DNA of 64,000 bases from Fabrea salina (Eukaryota > Ciliophora > Heterotrichea > Heterotrichida > Fabreidae), in NCBI GenBank assembly GCA_022984795.1, contig JALIHJ010000016.1, positions 186,001 through 250,000 on the forward strand, in the 5' to 3' direction. The notes beneath the pieces were generated by a model. It searched no databases and was not told where the DNA came from. It was given only the letters and a program-made list of their open reading frames with translations. Made by a program: the position numbers and the translations under genes. Below are positions 52,440-59,714 of this stretch, piece by piece; positions within the stretch are counted from its first letter, which is position 1; every line of letters starts with the position of its first letter.

Positions 52440-54098
52440 TTATGGGTTTCTCCTCCGTTGCATAGAAGCACTTTTGATTCGTTTGGGGTTGATCTTGGCA
52501 AGTTTGTCAAACCGAGTTTCTCTGCGGACGCGTTCTCTTTCAGTAGTGTTTTCGAGTTCTTCTTCTAAAGCATCATCTGCAAAGTTGTCTTCTTCCTTGT
52601 CTAGTTTCACTCGGCAGTTATAAGCGTTGCTTTTTTCAAGGTTAAACGCAGCTTCAGACAACTCAGGCACAGAGTAAATAGTTTTTAGCAAAGCTGAGGT
52701 CCTTTCAGCAGTGTCAGTTGGTTTGGAAAGTTTGGTGCCTTCTTTTTCTAGGAGTTTGAAGACTTCTGTGCTTTTGATTTCAGTGTAGACCATCCTGAGT
52801 TTGTGTTGGCACTGCTCAACAGCTTCAAAAAGAGTTTCGTCTGAAACTTGGATGTTGGGTTGGCTAGGGAGTTTGTAACTTTCTAAGAGTTCAGCAATGT
52901 GCTCAATTCCTGCTTTGATGTTTATGAAGTGGTCCATGACTCTTTCGTACTTTTCCTTAGTTTTTTCGTAGTTAGCTGTGGCAAGGTTAATGTCGCTTTC
53001 AAGGTCGTCAAGCTGTTTGCGGGACTCAGTTTCGTTTGAAGAAGAAAACTTAAGGGAGTGGACTCTTTGTTGCAAGTGAGTTTTTTGTTCAGACAAGTAC
53101 TCTAGTTTTTCTTGGTACTCTTTTTGGAGGTTTTCGAGGTTCCTGGCGGTTTCTTCTTGAGTGGTGAATTTCTGGATGATTTCGTTTACATCGCTTACGC
53201 CAGTGGCTTCTTTGATTTTTCTAAAAGCTTCTTCGTAACTCTTGATTTTTTGTTTTTCTTCTTTGAATAACTCTTCTTTGCTGGTTTCTTTATAGAACCC
53301 TGGACTCTGTATTCGTTCTTTGGTTTGGCTTTCTTGGCCTAGTTGTTCGTTGGCTTCGAGTTGTTGTGTCATTTCTACTCGTTCTTTGACTTCGTCTTTT
53401 TTCTCTTCTACATTTTTCTTTCTAGTCATTCTTTCAATAGTTACTTGGGCTTCAAACCGCAGCAACTCTGCTTCGGATGTTTCTTTGGCGTGGTTGGCGT
53501 CGTGTCTTAGCAGTAAGAGTTCTTCGAAGTCTTGTTCTTTGCCTTTTAAAGACTTTTCTATGGCTGCTAGTTGGTTGTCGTAAGCTACTCTTTCTTCTTT
53601 GAGTTGTTTCACTATTTGTTCGTAAGTCTTCCTGATGCTTTGTGCTTCGTTGTACTTAATCATGGCTTTGTCAAGGCGGTTTTCCAAAATGCGGATTTGC
53701 CGCATTAGTGGAGCATCTTCGTTCATCATGCTACCTTTTTGCTCAGCAGTCATTTCTTTGAGTTTGTCTTGCATGTCTTTGAACTGTTTTTGTTTCTGCG
53801 TGTAAGTCCCTTTGAGTTGGTCTAGACGTCTGCGGAGTTTTATGCTTTCTTGGAACTCGTCGCCTTTGGGTTTTCCAGAAGTGGAGGCGTACTGCTTGGT
53901 TTGGCTGCGTAAGTCTGATCGGAGTTCTTTGTGTTCTTTTTGGAGCTGAGCAATGGTTTCTCGGTTTTGGTGGAGAGTCAAGTTGGAGTTTTCGAACATA
54001 GCTTTGCGTTCGCCTTCGAGTACAGAAAGTTTCTTTTTGAGGTCTTCAAGTTCTTCCTGAGGCGTTTTGAGTTTTTCTTTGGACTTTGACCTGGACAT
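52440..54098 (-). CDS. CCDC151 / ODAD3 (outer dynein arm docking complex) homologue
   Basis: 552 residues of mainly coiled coil. The central conserved block reads NEDAPLMRQIRILENRLDKAMIKYNEAQSIRKTYEQIVKQLKEERVAYDNQLAAIE then GKEQDFEELLLLRHDANHAKETSEAEL, which is the CCDC151 core. CCDC151/ODAD3 (Chlamydomonas ODA10) helps attach outer dynein arms to axonemal doublets in cilia. Flanks are charged and variable. A TATAAT-type element precedes the start. Length is close to that of human CCDC151 (about 595). Confidence 0.9.
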   Translation of the reverse strand: MSRSKSKEKLKTPQEELEDLKKKLSVLEGERKAMFENSNLTLHQNRETIAQLQKEHKELRSDLRSQTKQYASTSGKPKGDEFQESIKLRRRLDQLKGTYTQKQKQFKDMQDKLKEMTAEQKGSMMNEDAPLMRQIRILENRLDKAMIKYNEAQSIRKTYEQIVKQLKEERVAYDNQLAAIEKSLKGKEQDFEELLLLRHDANHAKETSEAELLRFEAQVTIERMTRKKNVEEKKDEVKERVEMTQQLEANEQLGQESQTKERIQSPGFYKETSKEELFKEEKQKIKSYEEAFRKIKEATGVSDVNEIIQKFTTQEETARNLENLQKEYQEKLEYLSEQKTHLQQRVHSLKFSSSNETESRKQLDDLESDINLATANYEKTKEKYERVMDHFINIKAGIEHIAELLESYKLPSQPNIQVSDETLFEAVEQCQHKLRMVYTEIKSTEVFKLLEKEGTKLSKPTDTAERTSALLKTIYSVPELSEAAFNLEKSNAYNCRVKLDKEEDNFADDALEEELENTTERERVRRETRFDKLAKINPKRIKSASMQRRRNP

Positions 54099-54136
54099 TT
54101 TAAATTCCTAGAATTATAGCAGCTGACGAAATTAAT

Positions 54137-55771
54137 TTATTTTAGGGGGTTCATGTTACTCATCACTCCTTGGAAAACACTGCGGTGCTTAGCTGGCCTG
54201 TCTTTGGGGAGCGAGGTAGACTCTCCTTTAGCGTGGCCTGGCATCAAAGAGTCGTAGTCTTCTTTGTAGCTCTTGAGTAAGTTCTGTTCCTTGAGGTACT
54301 CGTTGAAGGCTGCGTTAAAGTTTGTGTTCAAGTTTTCAAGCGCAGTTCCTGGTTCTACTGAGTCAATGTCTGTTTTAAGTGCTTTTAAGGTTTCGTCTTT
54401 TGAGTTGTTGGCAAACTCCAAAAAGTGTGTGCGGATAGTTTCCATAGATCCACTTAGCCTTGAAACGCTTTCTTCTTTGACGGAGTTTAAAACGTATTGT
54501 AAGAAAACTACTTGTTGCCACTGAGGCATAGGTGTGTTTTGGTCAAGCAGCCTTAAGTAGTACTCTGAGTCCAGAAGAAGGTACTTTTCCCAAGGCTCTG
54601 AGAAAATGCCTAGTTTGTTCCTGATGTCTTCTGTGAACTTCATTTCTTGGACTTCTTTGAAGATCTGTATGTACTCACTGCGGAGCTGCTTGAGAATAGG
54701 TGGGAGGTACGCAACTTGCATCCACTCGCACTTAGTAAACTCCAAAACTGGTTTTTTTTCTTTGAATAAATTTGCTTCGGAGGAGAAGTTAACTACCCTG
54801 TCAACCAAAGACCTCAAGTGCACACCAAGTCCAAAAGACAAGGCACTGTGAGTCTCGTCTTCAGTGTTTTCATCTAACAAAAATACCGAAGTCAACGACG
54901 ACTCTGAAGTTAAGTGTTTTGAGTTCTCATATACAAGGTTGGTGATATGTGAAGGCATCTAAGTAAAGTTTACAAGTTTGTAGGGGTCAAACAAGCTTTT
55001 TTCTTTAAAGGTGTGGTGAAGTAAGTCGTCCAAAATAAACAAAACGTGGTTTCCTTTGTCGCGGAGGTAGCAAGCGTGGGCTAGAGCCATAAAAGGCCCG
55101 AAGTACTGGGAAACGTCTGAGCTGTTGCTTTTGGCTCCGTAACATACTAAGTTGTCGTGCTTGAGTTGGTTAAAGATTCCTATGTTGTTCTTGGAAGAAT
55201 TAGGTAACACCAGCACAACTTTGTGGTTACTGCCTTGGTTCAGGAACTCCTTAGCTGCACTCAAAGCCACTTGGGTTTTTCCTGAATTTGACCTGCCAAA
55301 AAACACAGCTGAATGTCCGTAACTAACTGGACTAAACAAGTCCAACTGGAGGTAGCCTGTCTGAAGCAGTTTGTGGTTCGGAAGGTGCTTCAAAGGGGGC
55401 TTTGCACCTAAGAGGGATTTAAAGTCAGTTCCGCTTTCGAGTTTTTCAAAAGGCAAAATGAACTCTCCCCTAGAGTCTGTTGGAACTTTCAATTGGAAGT
55501 TGTTTATGAGTGAAACGTCTCCGTAAGGATTCGACGGTTGACTTGATAAAACGCACGCGTAAGCACTGTCCTTCATAAGTGCGTAAACCCACCCAACTTG
55601 GTCTCCAACCTTTATAAAGCTTCCTTTTTTGGCGTCTTTAAGACCTTCAATAGTTAGGATGTTGTCTGTTTAGGTGTTACTTTTAGTGTTTGTGATGATT
55701 CCTTCAGTGGGAGTTAGGTCTAAAACTCTTAAGTCAGCAAACCTGCGACTAATTCTTTGAAAAAGGGCCAT
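54137..55771 (-). CDS. Degenerate F1-ATPase alpha-subunit paralogue, two 15-nt introns
   Basis: Exons complement(55681-55771), complement(54974-55665) and complement(54137-54958) give 534 residues, the normal F1-alpha size. After splicing the joins read TNTK-N-NILTIEGL and DPYKL|MPSHITN. Landmarks of the family: the N-terminal barrel (IEGLKDAKKGSFIKVGDQVGWVYALM), the P-loop region (PVSYGHSAVFFGRSNSGKT against PIGRGQRELIIGDRQTGKT), Walker B (VLFILDDLLHH against IIYDDLSKQ), and a C-terminal helix pair (LDQNTPMPQWQQVVFLQYVLN against LKQxxYSPMxxEEQV). The arginine-finger segment VSRVGSAAQ is replaced by EFTKCEWMQ. It is a mitochondrial-type alpha paralogue, probably structural or regulatory, distinct from a working catalytic-interface subunit. 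Confidence 0.72.
54959..54973 (-). other. 15-nt spliceosomal intron
   Basis: On the minus strand: GTAAACTTTACTTAG, phase 0, A at position 10. It removes an in-frame TAG. Confidence 0.92.
55666..55680 (-). other. 15-nt spliceosomal intron
   Basis: On the minus strand: GTAACACCTAAACAG, phase 1, A at position 10, ends CAG instead of TAG. It removes an in-frame TAA. Confidence 0.88.
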
Positions 55772-55811
55772 TTTATACTAACAACCCCACGTTTAACTCA
55801 GTTGATTATAA

Positions 55812-56153
55812 TTAAGCCAATTTATCCTTAGCCATACTCTTGAGACTTGCAGAAAGGTCCCTAATTTTAGCAAGTCCTTGTTCGTTAACTAACGCAAAAA
55901 CCTTTGAAGAAGCGTCCAGCTTGGGAAGTGCCAACACACCCAAAGCCACTATTCTGAGCAGTCTGATGAAATAAAAACCCACATACCACTCCACTGCACT
56001 GAGGATTGAAAACATCACCCAGTAAAAAGTCCAGGAAGTGTAGAGCTCCCCAAAGTTGGTGTGGGATTTTTCAAGGGTCCGCAAAGTCATGTAGAAGGGG
56101 TAAACTACCAAGAAGAGTAATTCTACTAAGAACAGAACGAGTGCTCCCAACAT
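55812..56153 (-). CDS. REEP/TB2-DP1-HVA22 family membrane-shaping protein
   Basis: 113 residues. Hydrophobic first helix (LGALVLFLVELLFLVVYPFYMTLRTLEK), then YTSWTFYWVMFSILSAVEWYVGFYFIRLLRIVALGVLALPKLDASSKVF, which follows the TB2/DP1 pattern with the ...LPxxxGA... turn, and a charged amphipathic tail (IRDLSASLKSMAKDKL). REEP/Yop1 proteins bend ER tubules and link them to microtubules. The family assignment is by overall pattern; the usual length for the short members is about 180, so this is a compact one. Confidence 0.78.
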   Translation of the reverse strand: MLGALVLFLVELLFLVVYPFYMTLRTLEKSHTNFGELYTSWTFYWVMFSILSAVEWYVGFYFIRLLRIVALGVLALPKLDASSKVFALVNEQGLAKIRDLSASLKSMAKDKLA

Positions 56154-56183
56154 CTTTATTTATCTAGTTAATATAAAGGGGCT

Positions 56184-56639
56184 ATGAAAAACGATCCTTT
56201 AGGAGTGGTTGACTACTGCTACTTAACAAGTTTCAGCAAAGGCTTTGAATTGCTTGGGCACTCTAGAGAGAAACTTCTGGAGTACTCTTTGTTCTTAGAA
56301 ACTTCTCCTTTCAGACTAGCTTCCATTAGTTACTTAAAAAAGCTAAATGAACAAAAACCTAACTTAGAAAAAGAATTAGGAGTTTCCAAAGAGTTCTTAA
56401 ACTCCCTTTTTGAAGAGGACAACCAAAACCCAGAAGTAGTCAGGACTTATGCAAAGCTCAAACACTGCAGAGTATGCGACTACCACATCAAAGCTAGCCA
56501 GTGGAGACAACATGTAAACTCCCACTTCGGCCTCAACTACTTTGAGTGCCCTGGCTGCGGAGCCAGGATCTCCCACGACAGTTTAAAAAAGCACAGAAAA
56601 AGACACGAAATGGAAGCTAAGTATGGATTTAGTGATTAA
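56184..56639 (+). CDS. Small protein with two C-terminal C2H2-type zinc fingers
   Basis: 151 residues. The first 90 residues are helical and have no recognised domain (YLTSFSKGFELLGHSREKLLEYSLFLETS). Two zinc-finger-like units follow: CRVCDYHIKASQWRQHVNSH (residues 95-114) and CPGCGARISHDSLKKHRKRH (122-141), each with the C-x2-C-x-H-x-H ligand order. This layout suits nucleic-acid or protein binding in the nucleus, but there is no basis for a specific target. Complete frame; divergent from the REEP gene by 30 nt. Confidence 0.68.
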   Translation: MKNDPLGVVDYCYLTSFSKGFELLGHSREKLLEYSLFLETSPFRLASISYLKKLNEQKPNLEKELGVSKEFLNSLFEEDNQNPEVVRTYAKLKHCRVCDYHIKASQWRQHVNSHFGLNYFECPGCGARISHDSLKKHRKRHEMEAKYGFSD

Positions 56640-56658
56640 TTCTAGCCTATTTGAAAAC

Positions 56659-57615
56659 TTAAACTTTCAAAACTTTAATTTCGTTGTTTGAAGCAAATGA
56701 AACAATATCCGGGTGCAAAGCAGACCAAGAAACGTTGTTGATTTCAGACTCACTAGTGTAAACCAGTGATGGACTTACAGAAGGCGCTTGGTCGACTTCC
56801 CAAATCAAGGCTTGGTGGTCGTCTCCTCCTGTAAGGATGTGCTTTCCCGAAGAAGGAGACCAAGCCATAGCGTTTACGTACTGGTTGTGTCCAAGCAACT
56901 GCACTACAGGACTTGACAACTGCCTCAGGTCTATAATGATCACTGAAGCAGTGTCCATTATGATAGTTGCTAAGTAGTTAGGGTCGTGCTTGCTCCAAGC
57001 CAGTCTTAAACAAGGAGTGAAGTCCTGTCTTTCGTACAAAATAGCTGAGTCCTGCAAGTCCCTTAAGTCGAACTGCCTCACTGACCCATCGCCCCCAGCT
57101 GTACTGAACACGTTGACTCCCTTTGCAAAGGCTATGTCATAAACTTCTTTGTCGTGAGCAATCAACTGTGCCCTGGCAGTTTCTTTTTCCAAGTCCCAAA
57201 TAGTGCAGGTTGTGTCAATGCTGGAAGTTCCAATAAGGTTGAAGTTAGTTGAGTTCCAGTCTAAACTAGTAAGTGGAGGGGGGGAGTCTTTTTTGTCTTC
57301 AACTAAAAGTCTGGACTTGAGGCTTAAGTCAGAGGTGTAGTTCCAAATTCTAAGAGAATCTCCAGATGAAGCTAATAGAGGAGGAGTTGACCCTGAAGTG
57401 TCTGGACTCCACATAAGTTTTGTGGGCGGGTAAGTATGTTCTACTTCGCAAGTAAGGTTCAAAGTGTCGTTTGAACAAGTCAGCACTTGAATAGCGTTGT
57501 GCTGGGTTTCAATGAAAGAAGCTATTGCCACTGAAACAGGCACTGATGGGTGGTTGCACACTGAAAGTGCGTATGTTGTGTTAGTGGGAACGTATGAGAG
57601 GAGTTCAGGGTCCAT
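56659..57615 (-). CDS. DCAF7: DCAF7/WDR68 (TTG1-type) WD40 protein
   Basis: 318 residues, close to the human 342. Signature phrases of the family: HPSVPVSVAIASFIE, TYPPTKLMWSP, LTSLDWNSTNFNLIGTSSIDTTCTIWDLEKE, LIAHDKEVYDIAFAKGVNVFSTAGGDGSVRQFDLRDL, AWSKHDPNYLATIIMDTASVIIIDLR, GHNQYVNAMAWSPSSGKHILTGGDDHQALIWE. Seven blades can be counted. It is a scaffold that binds DYRK/HIPK kinases and CUL4-DDB1. The sequence is highly conserved and complete. Confidence 0.95.
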   Translation of the reverse strand: MDPELLSYVPTNTTYALSVCNHPSVPVSVAIASFIETQHNAIQVLTCSNDTLNLTCEVEHTYPPTKLMWSPDTSGSTPPLLASSGDSLRIWNYTSDLSLKSRLLVEDKKDSPPPLTSLDWNSTNFNLIGTSSIDTTCTIWDLEKETARAQLIAHDKEVYDIAFAKGVNVFSTAGGDGSVRQFDLRDLQDSAILYERQDFTPCLRLAWSKHDPNYLATIIMDTASVIIIDLRQLSSPVVQLLGHNQYVNAMAWSPSSGKHILTGGDDHQALIWEVDQAPSVSPSLVYTSESEINNVSWSALHPDIVSFASNNEIKVLKV

Positions 57616-57631
57616 TTAATTAGTTATGTGT

Positions 57632-59707
57632 TTAAAACTTTATTTCAACTTCGCGACCAAGTGTGCTTTGTATCTTGACAACTGCGTTGCTAATAAACAT
57701 CCTACCTTCAGTTTTTTTCTTTTGGCTTTCAGTTAAGTTGTAGGTGTTCGCAAGTTGTTTGAGCAGTCTAAGAGCTTCTTCGCACAAACCAGGGTCTCTG
57801 TCCCAGCCAGGCTTCATTAAGTTTCTGCAAGCTTTTATTTTGGCGTCTAGTACTTTTTCAATGTTGAACTCTTCTGAGTGGTCTCTGTTTTCAGCTAGGA
57901 AGTCTGCGTAGACCTCCCAGATTTGATAGTTACTGCTTAGTTTCCTCAGAACTTCTGTGTAGAGTCTGAACACTTCTTGGACTCTCAAACTCTCTCTTGC
58001 GTATGTGTTGATTATTTTAAAGAGTTGAGAGTCAAACAGTCTTGTTTGGTCAAGTCTCAGCAAGTGCCTTATAGCTTCTAAAGCTTGGGGGAACTCTTCT
58101 ATTTGGACACTCAGCATTAGTAGGTTTTCCCACATTTTCCAGTTTTGTCTGTCGTTTTTGACTCCGTAAGACATAGCTGAAAAGGCTTCTTTAAGCATGT
58201 TGCGGCGCATGTACACAGCAGCCAGGTTGTTCCAGCCCTCAGAAACCGAAGAGTCTACCCTGACCATCCTCTGCAAAGCGTAAGTAGCTTCTTCCCACCT
58301 TTCAAGTTTCATGAGTGCACAAGAGTAAGTGAACCATATTCCTGGGTACAAACCATTAACTTCAAGGGCTTGTTTGAAGTGCTGAATGCACTCTTCAAGG
58401 TTTCCCAGGCCAAAGTAGTGTTTTCCAAGGGACCTCTGAGCTCTTGCGTACCTGTGGTTAGAAACTTCCCACGCTCTTTCGTAGTAAACAATTTCTCGTG
58501 TAACGTCTGCTAAAGCACACAAAATTCTAGGGGACTCCAAAACTTCGAGTCTTTCTTTAGCCAACTTAATGGCTTGGTTGGGTTTGTTGCCCATGATGAG
58601 GCACTCAATTGCTTCTTCCCACATGCTTACTTGTTCAAATTCTTGGTAGGCACTCATAACTGCGCCTAACTTCATAAACATTTCTCCAAGTTCAACTATC
58701 ATCCAGTGCCTCAAAGGGTAGTTTAGGGCAAACACGTACTTGAGTCTTTCGTGTGCAGGTGGGTCTGGGTCGTTGTACTGGTCTAGAAGTGTTTGTATTT
58801 GAAGAGCACTTCTTTCTTTGAACCTGTAAGAAGTAAACTGGTTCTTAGAACGGAAAAGCAAAGCTTGTGAGTAAACCAGCCAGTTCAAAGACTTACTCAG
58901 CATTACGTCTAAGTAAGCCCCAATTACTTCAGAGTTTATTTCATCTTTTGGTTTTGCTTTGAGTAAGTAGTTCACCCACCCTAGCAAAATAACTTGGTCC
59001 ACCAAAGGAATGCTTTCAACAGTGTGTTCATCAATTTTAGGAGTTTCTAGCATGATGTCTTCTTCGTCCAAAGGTACACTTTCAGGCTGCTTAGTTTCTT
59101 GCTCAGTTAAGTTTTGGCTGTCTACGTCAAGAACTAACTGGGCTTTCTTCTCTTTCTGGAACTTAGTTCGCACTCCCATTTTGCCTGTAAGTGAGTAACT
59201 TAGTTTAGTGGTTTCTTGGGCTTTCATAAGGGCTTGTTCAGCTTCTTCATACTTGTTGTAGTACAGAAGCACATTGCTGTACTCCACACAAGCAAGGGCT
59301 TTGTCATTGCCTTCCAAGTGTTCTAGTGCTAGTTCGTAGCTTTCTATTGAAGTGTTCATAAGGGTTTCTACGGCGTGAGTTAGAGTTTGCTGGTGTATGT
59401 AAGCACACCTTCCTCTCCAAAGGTAAAAAGTTGAGCTGGGACCAGAAGGCACTGAGTAAAAGACCTCGGTGGCTTTGAGCAAGTAGTTGCTGCCTATCAA
59501 GTAAGATATCGGTTCTTCGCCCTCTAAACCTAACTCATCGCAATCAACTCTACTTAGTGAAAGACTAGGTCCTGTAATGTTTTCTTGAACAAAAGAAACC
59601 AGCAATGACCTTCCTAGCGCTACTAAAGATTCATTTTCTTGAGGTAAGTCCTCTGGAAAGTTTTCTAGGTTGTCGTGGGCCTCCTGAACTGTGTGTTCAC
59701 TAATCAT
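57632..59707 (-). CDS. TTC27: TTC27 (EMW1) homologue, TPR protein
   Basis: 691 residues. Middle and C-terminal parts contain the TTC27-type TPRs: AYQEFEQVSMWEEAIECLIMGNKPNQAIKL, ARAQRSLGKHYFGLGNLEECIQHFKQALEVNGLYPGIWFTYSCALMKLERWEEATYALQRMVRVD, SEGWNNLAAVYMRRNMLKEAFSAMSYGVKNDRQNWKMWENLLMLS. Yeast Emw1 and human TTC27 act in cell-wall/R2TP-linked processes and assembly of several complexes. The N-terminal 250 residues are helical and less conserved. A 7-nt spacer separates its ATG from the divergent coiled-coil gene. Confidence 0.9.
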   Translation of the reverse strand: MISEHTVQEAHDNLENFPEDLPQENESLVALGRSLLVSFVQENITGPSLSLSRVDCDELGLEGEEPISYLIGSNYLLKATEVFYSVPSGPSSTFYLWRGRCAYIHQQTLTHAVETLMNTSIESYELALEHLEGNDKALACVEYSNVLLYYNKYEEAEQALMKAQETTKLSYSLTGKMGVRTKFQKEKKAQLVLDVDSQNLTEQETKQPESVPLDEEDIMLETPKIDEHTVESIPLVDQVILLGWVNYLLKAKPKDEINSEVIGAYLDVMLSKSLNWLVYSQALLFRSKNQFTSYRFKERSALQIQTLLDQYNDPDPPAHERLKYVFALNYPLRHWMIVELGEMFMKLGAVMSAYQEFEQVSMWEEAIECLIMGNKPNQAIKLAKERLEVLESPRILCALADVTREIVYYERAWEVSNHRYARAQRSLGKHYFGLGNLEECIQHFKQALEVNGLYPGIWFTYSCALMKLERWEEATYALQRMVRVDSSVSEGWNNLAAVYMRRNMLKEAFSAMSYGVKNDRQNWKMWENLLMLSVQIEEFPQALEAIRHLLRLDQTRLFDSQLFKIINTYARESLRVQEVFRLYTEVLRKLSSNYQIWEVYADFLAENRDHSEEFNIEKVLDAKIKACRNLMKPGWDRDPGLCEEALRLLKQLANTYNLTESQKKKTEGRMFISNAVVKIQSTLGREVEIKF

Positions 59708-59714
59708 TTATAAT
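59708..59714. promoter_or_regulatory. 7-nt spacer between two divergent start codons
   Basis: Only TTATAAT lies between the TTC27 ATG (59705-59707, minus) and the coiled-coil ATG (59715, plus). TATAAT occupies 59709-59714; read from the minus strand the same bases give a TATA-like ATTATAA. Confidence 0.6.
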
